Shown one piece after another: positions 13,681 to 20,991 of a DNA stretch of 21,038 nt. Each line of letters starts with the position of its first letter. Positions within the stretch are counted from its first letter, which is position 1. The stretch spans positions 1 to 21,038 of the forward strand of contig JAEDDX010000048.1 of the NCBI GenBank assembly GCA_016293615.1. The letters are read 5' to 3'. Under the pieces are notes generated by a model, which searched no databases, was not told where the DNA came from, and saw only the letters and a list, made by a program, of their open reading frames with translations. The position numbers and the translations under genes were made by a program. The stretch comes from Acetatifactor sp. GTDB taxonomy: Bacteria > Bacillota > Clostridia > Lachnospirales > Lachnospiraceae.

Positions 13681-14512
13681 GCAGGGGAAGCTGCAGAGCA
13701 CAGATACGCCAAGCACCGGTGAATCGTCTGCCGGGCAGATGACGACAGAAGGCTTTGTTGCCCTGCTCGCTGACGGAATACAGGCCCTGCACGGCGGCAC
13801 GGAAGCATCGGCGGATCTTCTCGATATCTGCTTCCAAAGAGGCTGGCTGGAGCCTGCGGATCTGTCCGGGCGGAGGCTTCCTCTGGAAAAGCGCAGGGCG
13901 GCGGGGATCGTCCACGCCTTTTTGAGGAGGGAGCTTGGCGAGGCTGATGAGGAGGACTTTGGCGCGGCGGCCGCACTGTCGGATCTCTACGACTGCCGCG
14001 TCTGTGTCGCCCATGTGGCCCAGGTTTATGTGAAAGGGATCCTAACCGCGGATGAAGAGGGCGCCCGTCCGGTCTTTGGCATGAGAAGGATACTTTCCCG
14101 GGCGGAGGCGGAAACGATCGTACAGCGCGTGTTTGACAAAAGCAGGCGTCTGAAAGCAGAGCCTTCGGAAAAAAAGCGCTCCTGCACCGTACTGTCCCGC
14201 GCAGAGGCACTTGAACTGCTCGCAAAACAGCCCGCAGCAGTGCTGATCGACGTGCGGACAGAAGCGCAGTATGCGGCGGGACATTTGCAGGGTGCAAAAA
14301 ACATACCTATGTCTGAGGTGCTGAAGAACCCTTACCGGACAGCACCTGATATTCACACGCCGGTGTTCTTCTATTGTACCGAAGGGGCACAGAGCACCAT
14401 CGCCGCAAACTGTGCGGCAGACGCAGGCTTTGCGCAGGTGTACGCCTTCGGAACCGATTGTGACGGTGATGCGGTGCTTACCGGCGAGACGAGCCGCTCC
14501 AATTTGTATTAG
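13673..14512 (+). CDS. SLH-like plus rhodanese domain protein
   Basis: A 279-residue protein whose ATG lies inside the end of the GH27 gene, so translation is probably coupled. The C-terminal ~110 residues are a rhodanese domain: LIDVRTEAQYAAGHLQGAKN (D193, R195) and the active-site loop FFYCTEGAQS with C235. The N-terminal half contains two repeats resembling SLH domains: ~45-90 (LLDICFQRGWLEPADL...) and ~100-155 (LSDLYD...VAQVYVKGIL...FGMRRILSRAEAETIV). SLH domains normally anchor exported proteins, yet no signal peptide is present. The loop CTEGAQS has the six-residue length of sulfurtransferases. Role unknown; the physical link with an alpha-galactosidase is unusual. Confidence 0.75.
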   Translation: MPEQGKLQSTDTPSTGESSAGQMTTEGFVALLADGIQALHGGTEASADLLDICFQRGWLEPADLSGRRLPLEKRRAAGIVHAFLRRELGEADEEDFGAAAALSDLYDCRVCVAHVAQVYVKGILTADEEGARPVFGMRRILSRAEAETIVQRVFDKSRRLKAEPSEKKRSCTVLSRAEALELLAKQPAAVLIDVRTEAQYAAGHLQGAKNIPMSEVLKNPYRTAPDIHTPVFFYCTEGAQSTIAANCAADAGFAQVYAFGTDCDGDAVLTGETSRSNLY

Positions 14513-14556
14513 ACGCCTTGCTCCCGAAAATGTTTCAAAAAACAATCCTTGAGCAT

Positions 14557-14589
14557 GAAAAAAACAGCGCAGCAATCGGGCTGCGCTGT
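14557..14589 (-). terminator. Rho-independent terminator of hflKC
   Basis: ACAGCGCAGC (14564-14573) and GCTGCGCTGT (14580-14589) form a perfect 10-bp stem with a 6-base loop; on the minus strand it is followed by a run of seven T. It is one-directional. Confidence 0.9.
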
Positions 14590-14603
14590 CTCTGTGTCAG
14601 TAG

Positions 14604-15473
14604 TTACTTTCCGTAAAAGATCTGTGCAATCGGTGAATCCGGGGAGAGCATTACGGTCTTGTTGCTGCCCTTCATGGAAATCTTCAGAGCATCGAGGCTT
14701 CTGACGAAGGAGTAGAACTCCTGCTTGGAGGCGTCGTTGTATGCCTCAGAGAGGATTCTCATGTACTCCGCCTCGCCTTCTGCCACGAGGATCTCAGCTT
14801 CCTTTTCCGCCTCGGAAAGCATCACGGTAATCTCCATGTCGGTGGTGTTGTGAATCTTCTGCGCTTCGGAGTTACCCTCTGCGGTGTAGGTAGCTGCAAT
14901 ATTATCACGCTCGGAGATCATACGCTCGTAGACAGCTGCCTTGTTGTCACCGGGGAGATCCAGCTTCTTGGTCTCGAAGGAAAGAAGCTCGATGCCGTAC
15001 TGCTCCAGGGAAGTACCGATGTTTGAGATGACTGCCTGGGAAAGCGCACCGTTACGGCCGGAGATGACATCGTCCTGCTTGGTGCTGCTGATGACATTCT
15101 TGGTCGCATTGTACACGATGGCGTCCAGACGGCTCTCGGCGTTTGTGATGGAACAGTTCAGGGTTCGCGCGAATTTCTCGGGATCCACAATGTGCCAGAG
15201 AATGTAGCTGTCACAGATCATGGTTTTCTTGTCACTGGTGATGACATCGGAAGGAGAGAGGTCATAAAACAGTGTCTGCTTGGGAAGGGTGTCCGTGGTC
15301 TGCACGAAAGGAATCTTGAAGCTGACGCCGGAGGTGGTTACCACATGATCGATTCGTCCGAATTCACGGACCAGGGTGTATTCATTCTCGTTGGTGATCA
15401 CGAGGCAGGAAAGACCTGCGATGACAGCAACGAACAGGATGATCGTAATGAGTGTATTTCTGATTGCTTTCAT
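14604..15473 (-). CDS. hflC: HflC, SPFH-domain membrane protein
   Basis: A 289-residue protein: one N-terminal membrane helix (TLITIILFVAVIAGLSCLVI), an SPFH/band-7 domain (EYTLVREFGRIDHVVTTSGV through LSFETKKLDLPGDN), then a coiled-coil region rich in Ala/Glu (MLSEAEKEAEILVAEGEAEY), ending with the typical LSPDSPIAQIF. HflC with HflK forms a large ring around the FtsH protease in the membrane and limits its action on membrane substrates. AAGGAGG lies 7 bases before the start, and the gene is 12 bp downstream of hflK, so they are one operon. Confidence 0.88.
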   Translation of the reverse strand: MKAIRNTLITIILFVAVIAGLSCLVITNENEYTLVREFGRIDHVVTTSGVSFKIPFVQTTDTLPKQTLFYDLSPSDVITSDKKTMICDSYILWHIVDPEKFARTLNCSITNAESRLDAIVYNATKNVISSTKQDDVISGRNGALSQAVISNIGTSLEQYGIELLSFETKKLDLPGDNKAAVYERMISERDNIAATYTAEGNSEAQKIHNTTDMEITVMLSEAEKEAEILVAEGEAEYMRILSEAYNDASKQEFYSFVRSLDALKISMKGSNKTVMLSPDSPIAQIFYGK

Positions 15474-15485
15474 AGTCTCGCCTCC

Positions 15486-16505
15486 TTACTCTGCGTCACC
15501 GACAGAGGTAGCGCTGCCGGTGATATTGCTGAAGGACTCTAAGGGATAAAAGGTCTGAATGTCGCCGTTTGGACTTTCGATGATGACCTTCAGCCCGGGC
15601 AGTACATCCTCCATGGCTTCATAGAACATACGCTGTCTGGTGATTTCGGGGTTCTTGATATACTCTTCATACATTGCGTTGAAACGGGCAACCTGTGCGG
15701 TCGCTTCATTGATTCGCTCGGTCTTCTTCGCCTCGGCATCCTTTGAGATTCCGTCCGCCTTCGCCTGCGCGGAGGGAAGCTGCTCGTTGCGGTATTTGTT
15801 GGCGTTGTTCAGTGCGGTTTCCTTGCCCTGTTTTGCCGTTTCGACTGCCTTGAACGCTTCCATGACCTCCTGGGTGGGGGGCTCGGAGTCCTGAATGGTG
15901 ATGTTGACGAGCTGGATTCCGATATCATGCTCGGAAAGTCTCTCCAGAATCATATCCTTGATCTTCGCCTGAATCTCCGTCTTGCCGGTGGTGAGAACAT
16001 CGTCTACGGGGTAGCTGCCGATGACGGTACGGATGCAGCTTTGCGCGATGTTTTTCAGAATCGCAAGAGGATTCTCGGATGCATACATTGCCTTCACGGG
16101 ATCGCTGTAGCGGTATTCCACATAGAAGTCGACATCAATAAAGTTGAAGTCGGATGTGATCATCAGAGATTCGTCCTCGTTGACGGAATTGTCTCCGGTG
16201 TTGTAGCCGATGGAAAATCCCTGAATGGTCGTGTTGACCTTTCTTACCTTCTGGATAAAAGGAATCTTGAAGTGAAGACCGGGACTGGTGACAGCGCTTG
16301 CCTTACCTAAGGTAATCAAAACTGCCTGCTCCTGTTCCTTGATCTCATAAGTGGCATTCAGGGCCAGAATCAAAATAATGACGATCATTGCGATGATGCC
16401 GATGCCTTTGCCGCCCATCTTTTTGCGGGGCGTGCCGGAAGCGGTCTTGCCGCCGTTCATGGTGGTGAAACCGTTTTTCATATTACGAAAAGAATCGCCT
16501 GCCAT
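15486..16505 (-). CDS. hflK: HflK, SPFH-domain membrane protein
   Basis: A 339-residue protein: a short Gly/Lys-rich cytoplasmic N-terminus (GGKTASGTPRKKMGGKG), one helix (IGIIAMIVIILILALNATY), the SPFH domain (IKEQEQAVLITLGKASAVTS, PGLHFKIPFIQKV), a coiled coil (NEQLPSAQAKADGISKDAEA) and a C-terminal segment that resembles HflK (YEAMEDVLPGLKVIIESP). ATG at 16505 is preceded by AAGGAGG at 5 bases; an upstream in-frame ATG at 16526 would include that site in the coding sequence. The N-terminus is much shorter than the Gly-rich tail of proteobacterial HflK. Partner of HflC. Confidence 0.88.
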   Translation of the reverse strand: MAGDSFRNMKNGFTTMNGGKTASGTPRKKMGGKGIGIIAMIVIILILALNATYEIKEQEQAVLITLGKASAVTSPGLHFKIPFIQKVRKVNTTIQGFSIGYNTGDNSVNEDESLMITSDFNFIDVDFYVEYRYSDPVKAMYASENPLAILKNIAQSCIRTVIGSYPVDDVLTTGKTEIQAKIKDMILERLSEHDIGIQLVNITIQDSEPPTQEVMEAFKAVETAKQGKETALNNANKYRNEQLPSAQAKADGISKDAEAKKTERINEATAQVARFNAMYEEYIKNPEITRQRMFYEAMEDVLPGLKVIIESPNGDIQTFYPLESFSNITGSATSVGDAE

Positions 16506-16555
16506 AGTTTCCTCCTTTTGCTGCACGAGGCAGCCTATTTTTTGTGTTTGGAGTC

Positions 16556-16584
16556 ATCATACTAGATTCGACAGAAAAATACAA
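16556..16584 (-). promoter_or_regulatory. Promoter of hflKC
   Basis: Minus strand: TTGTAT (16579-16584), 17-base spacer, TATGAT (16556-16561). The -10 is 5 of 6; the -35 shares only TTG. The leader contains a small GCTGC...GCAGC stem just before the ribosome site. Confidence 0.6.
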
Positions 16585-16638
16585 TAAAAAAAAGTGCACG
16601 ATAGCAATCATTATTGTGCGGCGGGTGCCCGGAAAAGG

Positions 16639-16674
16639 AATCGGAAAAGAAATCGGAATAGAAATCGGAATAGA
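16639..16674. repeat. Three 12-bp tandem repeats upstream of glpK
   Basis: AATCGGAAAAGA, then AATCGGAATAGA twice, in the hflK-glpK divergent region. No gene crosses it. Confidence 0.85.
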
Positions 16675-16713
16675 AATTCTGTGAAAACAGATGCCGAAGG
16701 GTAAAAAATGGTG

Positions 16714-16775
16714 TATGATAGGAAGAGTGGGGCCACTCGTGTCGCGAGACAGAGTGATTACAATTTATGAGACGA
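16714..16775 (+). promoter_or_regulatory. Possible glpK -10 box and structured leader
   Basis: TATGAT at 16714-16719 is a plausible -10, without a clear -35. Downstream two short hairpins follow: GAGTG-GGGC-CACTC and TGTC-GCGA-GACA (a GNRA-type loop). No T-run follows, so this is not a classic attenuator. Confidence 0.35.
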
Positions 16776-16786
16776 GGAATAAAGGT

Positions 16787-18283
16787 ATGGCAAAGTATGT
16801 AATGGCTTTAGATCAGGGAACGACAAGCTCCCGCTGTATTTTGTTTGACAGAGAGGGCAATATCTGTTCCATGGCACAGAAGGAGTTTACGCAGATCTAC
16901 CCGCAGCCCGGCTGGGTAGAGCACAATCCGAAGGAGATCTGGTCTTCCCAGCTTGCGGTTGCGACAGAATGTATGGCGATGGTCGGCTGCAGCCCGGAGC
17001 AGATCGCGGCAATCGGTATCACCAACCAGAGAGAGACGACCATCCTCTGGGACAGAAAGACCGGCGAGCCCGTCTACAATGCGATCGTCTGGCAGTGCCG
17101 CCGGACCGCCGATATGATCGAAGAATTGAAAAAGGACGGTTTTGACAAAAAGATTCGTGAACGGACCGGACTGATTCCGGACGCTTATTTCAGCGCCTCC
17201 AAGATCGCCTGGATTTTAGAGCATGTGCCCGGTGTCAGGGAGCAGGCCGAGGCGGGCGAGATTTTGTTCGGCACCGTCGATACCTGGCTCATCTGGAATC
17301 TGACCAGGGGTGCGGTACATGCCACCGACTATACCAACGCCTCCAGAACCATGCTGTTCGACATCCATAACCTGTGCTGGGATCAGGAGATTCTGGAGCG
17401 GTTTCGCATCCCTGCCTGCATTCTGCCAAAGGTCAGACCGTCGGGATGTGTCTTTGGCCATACGGACTGTTCCATGCTCGGAGGAGAGATTCCTATCGCG
17501 GGCGCGGCGGGCGACCAGCAGGCGGCACTCTTCGGTCAGTGTTGTTTCGAGCAGGGAGAAGTGAAGAATACATACGGAACCGGATGCTTTCTTCTGATGA
17601 ATACCGGCCATGAGGCGATTACCTCGCAGTCCGGTCTTCTGACCACCATCGCAGCCGGAACCGACGACAGGGTACAGTATGCGCTGGAGGGAAGTGTCTT
17701 CGTGGCCGGCGCAGGCGTACAGTGGCTGCGCGACAGCATGAGAATGATCCGGTCGGCGTCCCAGACGAAGGATTACTGCGAAGCGGTCGGGGATACGGCC
17801 GGGGTCTATATCGTGCCCGCCTTTGCGGGCATGGGCGCACCCTACTGGAACCAGTATGCGCGGGGAACCGTCGTGGGTCTGACCAGGGGCTGCACGAAGG
17901 AACATTTCATCCGTGCGACGCTGGAATCCATCGCGTATCAGACGGCGGATGTGCTGCGCGCCATGGAACGGGACAGCGGCATACGGTTAAGGAGCCTGAA
18001 GGTAGACGGCGGCGCCAGTGCAAACGACTTTCTGATGCAGTTCCAGTCCGATATTGTCAAGACGCAGGTGCAGCGCCCCGGGTGCATCGAGACGACTGCC
18101 CTCGGTGCGGCTTATCTCGCAGGGCTTTCCGTCGGCTTCTTCAAAAGTAAGGAGGACATCCGGGAACGCTGGCAGATCGGCACGGCGTTTGAGCCTGCCA
18201 TGTCCGATGACAGGCGGGAAACGCTTCTGAAGGGCTGGCGCCGGGCAGTAAAATGCGCACTCGCCTGGGCTGAGGAGGAGTAG
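16787..18283 (+). CDS. glpK: Glycerol kinase
   Basis: A 498-residue FGGY-family kinase that phosphorylates glycerol to sn-glycerol 3-phosphate. Hallmarks: N-terminal phosphate loop YVMALDQGTTSSR, GITNQRETT, TVDTWLIWNLT, the AGDQQAALFGQ and KNTYGTGCFLLMNTG motifs, and LKVDGGASANDFLMQFQSDI near the end. The start is ATG 16787, with GAGG and AAAGG upstream, since the first 32 residues of the longer frame lack similarity to any glycerol kinase. The segment before IPIAGAAGDQ reads CSMLGGE, whereas PEP-dependent HPr-phosphorylated Gram-positive GlpKs carry a His there (YHFYGSE type), so PTS control by that route seems absent; this comparison is from memory. No glpF or glpD adjoins. Confidence 0.93.
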   Translation: MAKYVMALDQGTTSSRCILFDREGNICSMAQKEFTQIYPQPGWVEHNPKEIWSSQLAVATECMAMVGCSPEQIAAIGITNQRETTILWDRKTGEPVYNAIVWQCRRTADMIEELKKDGFDKKIRERTGLIPDAYFSASKIAWILEHVPGVREQAEAGEILFGTVDTWLIWNLTRGAVHATDYTNASRTMLFDIHNLCWDQEILERFRIPACILPKVRPSGCVFGHTDCSMLGGEIPIAGAAGDQQAALFGQCCFEQGEVKNTYGTGCFLLMNTGHEAITSQSGLLTTIAAGTDDRVQYALEGSVFVAGAGVQWLRDSMRMIRSASQTKDYCEAVGDTAGVYIVPAFAGMGAPYWNQYARGTVVGLTRGCTKEHFIRATLESIAYQTADVLRAMERDSGIRLRSLKVDGGASANDFLMQFQSDIVKTQVQRPGCIETTALGAAYLAGLSVGFFKSKEDIRERWQIGTAFEPAMSDDRRETLLKGWRRAVKCALAWAEEE

Positions 18284-18284
18284 G

Positions 18285-18365
18285 GACTTTTGCGGACACG
18301 CAGGGCTTGGCGGGGGCGCTTTCCCACCTGTGTCCAATCCGGTCTGCAACAGACATGCAGAACTT
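18285..18365. repeat. Diverged copy of the 56-bp intergenic repeat after glpK
   Basis: GACACGCAGGGCTTG (from ~18294) matches unit 5 of the tandem array, and GTCTGCAACAGACATGCAG (from ~18341) matches the conserved unit head. The copy has the same orientation as the 9039-9320 array, and again lies directly after a stop codon. Confidence 0.75.
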
Positions 18366-18389
18366 AGGAGTAAGGCCGCAATTCCGGAC

Positions 18390-18424
18390 AGGGAGCTGCA
18401 AAAAGGAAGCAGGCTCCCTTTTAC
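18390..18424 (+). terminator. Terminator of glpK
   Basis: AGGGAGC (18390-18396) pairs with GCTCCCT (18413-18419); the stem continues with TGC/GCA after one bulged G. TTTTACCTTTT follows. Confidence 0.75.
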
Positions 18425-18441
18425 CTTTTGTGTTGATGCTG

Positions 18442-18483
18442 AGCCGCCGCACACTCGTGACTTTAGTCGTGAGTTAGGCGGCT
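18442..18483. repeat. IS left-end hairpin
   Basis: Seven-bp outer stem and nine-pair inner stem with two G-T wobbles, as described for the element. It lies 40 bp before tnpA and overlaps the region just upstream of its promoter. Confidence 0.75.
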
Positions 18484-18487
18484 TTTC

Positions 18488-18516
18488 TTGAAATTAAAGA
18501 AAACATATGGTATACT
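18488..18516 (+). promoter_or_regulatory. tnpA promoter, apparently leaderless
   Basis: TTGAAA (18488-18493), 17-base spacer, TATACT (18511-18516). Only six bases separate the -10 from the tnpA ATG, so transcription would start at or within a base or two of the start codon. Confidence 0.65.
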
Positions 18517-18522
18517 ATTTAC

Positions 18523-18951
18523 ATGGATAAAACATCTTATTTTTCAATGCCAGAAGATGTTACGCATGGTCGTGGATATGTCTATTCGTTGCAGTATCAT
18601 ATCGTATGGGTTACAAAGTATAGAAAGCCCATATTTGTAGGCGGGATCGAATCTGATATCAGGAGTTATCTTCTCGAAACGCTTAAATCTTTAGATATGA
18701 CAGTCATAGCAATGGAGGTCATGCCTGACCATATACATCTTCTTGTGGATTGCAAACCACAGCTTAAACTATCGGACGCGATCAAGATACTGAAAGGCAA
18801 TACGGCAAGATGGCTGTTCTTAAAACACCCGGAAATAAAGAGTCAGCTCTGGGGAGGACATTTGTGGAATCCGTCCTATTTTGTTGCCACTGTAAGTGAC
18901 AGGACATTAGAACAGGTGGAAAAATACATTAACGGCCAAAAGATGAGATAG
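18523..18951 (+). CDS. tnpA: IS200/IS605 Y1 transposase TnpA
   Basis: A 142-residue HUH single-strand transposase. The fold is shown by YHIVWVTKYRKPIF (strand and basic loop), the HUH motif in MPDHIHLLVDC (H70, H72), the GGHLWNPSYFVATV strand, and the catalytic Tyr Y135 in LEQVEKYINGQ. It cuts and joins single-stranded IS ends at the hairpins by a 5'-phosphotyrosine intermediate. No ribosome site precedes the ATG; the close promoter suggests a leaderless message. All active residues are present, so it may be active. Confidence 0.9.
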   Translation: MDKTSYFSMPEDVTHGRGYVYSLQYHIVWVTKYRKPIFVGGIESDIRSYLLETLKSLDMTVIAMEVMPDHIHLLVDCKPQLKLSDAIKILKGNTARWLFLKHPEIKSQLWGGHLWNPSYFVATVSDRTLEQVEKYINGQKMR

Positions 18952-18971
18952 ACGGAAAGGAGGTCCGCGGT

Positions 18972-20294
18972 ATGCAGATATATACCACATATAAGGTCAA
19001 GATCAAATGCTATAATCATATCTTCAAAGATACTGTTAAGGTATACCGAAACGCCGTGGATTATCTCATAGATGTCTGTAATGCAAACTGGGACAGCTTA
19101 TTACGGACAGGCAGTTCCCTGCAACGGCAGCGATATATAGAAACACTGATCCACACCACAAAAGACAACCCAAATCCAAAGTATGACTTCGATTCAAAGT
19201 TTTACAAGATGCCAAGTTATCTCCGCAGGGGCGCGATCAGTGAAGCCATCGGTAAGGTATCGTCCTATCGATCAAACCTTAAAAATTGGTCAGATGATCC
19301 CATAGGCAAAGAACCATCCGTGCCGAAAGCCGGATATACATTCCCATCCATGTACCGTACTGTAATGTATAACCAAACAGATGATTATAGAGCACAGATA
19401 AAAGTATATGTGCGCAATACATGGGACTGGATCACAGTTGATCTCCGTAAATCGGATATGGATTATATTACAAGACATTGTAAAAGCCGCAAGCAGTGCG
19501 CTCCTACCCTTCAAAAACGTGGTAAGGAGTGGTTTTTAGACTTCCCTTTTGAGGAAAAAGTAACACTTGGCAAAACAGATGTAAAAGATCAGACTGTTGT
19601 TGCTGTGGATCTGGGTATCAACTCAGCAGCCACGGTCAGTGTGATACGCAGTGATGGCACTATTCTCGGAAGACATTTCTGCAGACTTCCCAAGGAAACA
19701 GACCATCTTTCGCATAGCATAAACCGTATCAAAAAGGCACAGCAGCACGGTAACTATAGAACTCCCCGGCTTTGGGCTAAAGCGAAAGGTATCAATACAG
19801 ACATAGCCGTAAAGACTGCTAATTCCATTATAGACATAGCTACTCTTTATAACGCCGATGTGATTGTATTTGAGCATCTTGACCGCAGGGGGAAGCTTCA
19901 TGGCTCGAAGAAACAGAAGCTCCATCTGTGGCGCAGCCAGCAGGTACAGTCCATTGTGACGAATAAGGCTCACAGGCTTGGGATGCGTATAAGCCATATC
20001 TGTGCATGGAATACAAGCAGGCTGGCCTATGACGGGAGCGGCATCGTCGTCCGGGGAAAAGATGCCGAGCTTGACACATACAGTCTGTGCCGGTTCAGGA
20101 ATGGAAAGATCTACAACTGTGATCTGTCTGCTTCTTATAATATCGGGGCAAGATACTTCATCAGGGAAATGTTAAAATCCGTGTCTGAAAAGACAAGGTT
20201 GCACATTGAGGCTAAAGTCCCTCAATGCAGTAAGAGAAGCACCTGCACATTCTCTACGCTGATTAGCTTAAATGCGGTACTTACATCTGCATAG
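18972..20294 (+). CDS. tnpB: TnpB RNA-guided nuclease of the IS element
   Basis: A 440-residue TnpB. RuvC motifs: VAVDLGINSAA (D213), VIVFEHLDRRGKL (E301), YNCDLSASYNIGARYF (D384), so the catalytic triad is complete. The zinc-ribbon between motifs II and III is reduced: the usual TSxTCxxCG knuckle reads NTSRLAYDGSG with no Cys, leaving only C373 and C383. The N-terminal half has the basic, strand-rich recognition region. TnpB proteins use an omega RNA from the element's right end to cut matching DNA next to a target-adjacent motif, which helps the IS persist. AAGGAGG lies 8 bases before ATG; 20 bp after tnpA. The C-terminal ~30 residues (RSTCTFSTLISLNAV) are outside the fold and overlap the RNA region. 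Confidence 0.88.
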   Translation: MQIYTTYKVKIKCYNHIFKDTVKVYRNAVDYLIDVCNANWDSLLRTGSSLQRQRYIETLIHTTKDNPNPKYDFDSKFYKMPSYLRRGAISEAIGKVSSYRSNLKNWSDDPIGKEPSVPKAGYTFPSMYRTVMYNQTDDYRAQIKVYVRNTWDWITVDLRKSDMDYITRHCKSRKQCAPTLQKRGKEWFLDFPFEEKVTLGKTDVKDQTVVAVDLGINSAATVSVIRSDGTILGRHFCRLPKETDHLSHSINRIKKAQQHGNYRTPRLWAKAKGINTDIAVKTANSIIDIATLYNADVIVFEHLDRRGKLHGSKKQKLHLWRSQQVQSIVTNKAHRLGMRISHICAWNTSRLAYDGSGIVVRGKDAELDTYSLCRFRNGKIYNCDLSASYNIGARYFIREMLKSVSEKTRLHIEAKVPQCSKRSTCTFSTLISLNAVLTSA

Positions 20295-20455
20295 ATGTAA
20301 GCGGCTGAGTTTTTGCTGTATGGTAGAAATGTAGTCCGATCCCCTAAAGGGATGCAAATAAGAAAAAGCAAGAACAGAGGTATGGCTACTGTTCTTGCCG
20401 GATACTTATTGGAAGCACGCGACTTTAGTCGTGTGAGGCTTCACATAAGCCTATC
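20290..20455 (+). ncRNA. Predicted omega RNA (TnpB guide RNA scaffold)
   Basis: Right-end non-coding stretch with three stacked structures: ATCCC-CTAAA-GGGAT (20339-20353), a perfect 10-bp stem GCAAGAACAG/CTGTTCTTGC with an 11-base loop (20368-20398), and the end hairpin (20412-20442). This matches the known layout of TnpB guide RNAs, in which the scaffold overlaps the 3' end of tnpB and ends at the IS boundary, with the guide just beyond it (probably from about 20450). Boundaries are estimates. The open frame over it is a by-product. Confidence 0.6.
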
Positions 20456-20624
20456 CACCAATACCTTCTTCGATTTGACGGAACTTCAAGTATAAGAAAA
20501 GGGGCAAGGTGTATTTCAACCTTGCTCCTATCAGTCAGTATGTACTATTCAGTTCAACAGATTTGAAGTTTCTTAAGAATTTGGCTTATGCAACTAACAG
20601 TAGCACAATGTAAACAAAACTTTC
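20456..20624. other. IS right flank, no gene seen
   Basis: AT-rich. AGGGGCAAGG/CCTTGCTCCT (20500-20529) forms a stem-loop with a T-rich tract on its minus-strand side, so it could be a terminator for a lost minus-strand gene. Otherwise nothing is recognised. Confidence 0.4.
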
Positions 20625-20653
20625 TTGAATGAATAATAGATGTTTTGTATTAT
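20625..20653 (+). promoter_or_regulatory. Promoter of the small XRE gene
   Basis: TTGAAT (20625-20630), 17-base spacer, TATTAT (20648-20653). Ribosome site AAGGAGG follows at 20671. Confidence 0.75.
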
Positions 20654-20685
20654 TACGGCATAATTAAGCAAAGGAGGTAACAATC

Positions 20686-20991
20686 ATGTTACTAAATGAA
20701 AAAATAACTATTATCAGAAAGATGAACAATCTGACTCAAGAAGGTTTTGCTGAAGAGCTTGGTGTTAGCAGACAGGCGGTATCAAAATGGGGAAATGGAA
20801 CTTCGATTCCTGATGTGCAGTTACTTTTAAGAATAGCAGATTTCTACAATCTTACATTGGATCAGTTGGTAAGAGATGATTTTGATTTACCTATATCTAG
20901 CTTGGATGAAAAGAAAATTGCGGGTGATTTATCAGATAAAAGCAGTGTTTCAGTAGATGATTACTTAGGAAAAGTATGTGATGTTTCGTAA
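20686..20991 (+). CDS. Small XRE-family transcriptional regulator
   Basis: A 101-residue protein. Residues ~5-62 are a Cro/CI helix-turn-helix (LTQEGFAEELGVSRQAVSKW, then GNGTSIPDVQLLLRIADFYN and LTLDQLVRDD). The remainder is a short acidic tail. The usual Glu after KW (KWExG) is Gly here. Strong AAGGAGG 8 bases upstream. At 101 residues it is at the short end, possibly a complete small repressor or a version truncated before a second domain; nothing recognisable follows in the last 47 bases of the window. Its target is unknown. Confidence 0.8.
   Translation: MLLNEKITIIRKMNNLTQEGFAEELGVSRQAVSKWGNGTSIPDVQLLLRIADFYNLTLDQLVRDDFDLPISSLDEKKIAGDLSDKSSVSVDDYLGKVCDVS

Larger units (their letters stand above)
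18440..20455 (+). mobile_element. IS200/IS605-family element (tnpA-tnpB)
   Basis: Complete-looking element with Y1 transposase, TnpB and subterminal hairpins at both ends. Left hairpin: AGCCGCC (18442-18448)/GGCGGCT (18477-18483) around CTCGTGACT-TT-AGTCGTGAG (18454-18473). Right hairpin: GAAG/CTTC around CACGCGACT-TT-AGTCGTGTG (20416-20435). Both share the core GACTTTAGTCGTG, as expected for ends recognised by TnpA. There are no terminal inverted repeats or target duplications, as normal for the family. TTGAT at 18433-18437 is a possible left-flank target motif; exact ends are not fixed. It is inserted just after the glpK terminator. Confidence 0.85.

Noticed and set aside
16691..16786. 32-residue N-terminal extension of GlpK
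   Set aside because: No ribosome site at 16691, and the kinase fold starts at MAKYVMALDQG, which has one.
20313..20495. 60-codon plus-strand frame after tnpB
   Set aside because: It covers the omega RNA scaffold and IS end, with no ribosome site or protein-like pattern.
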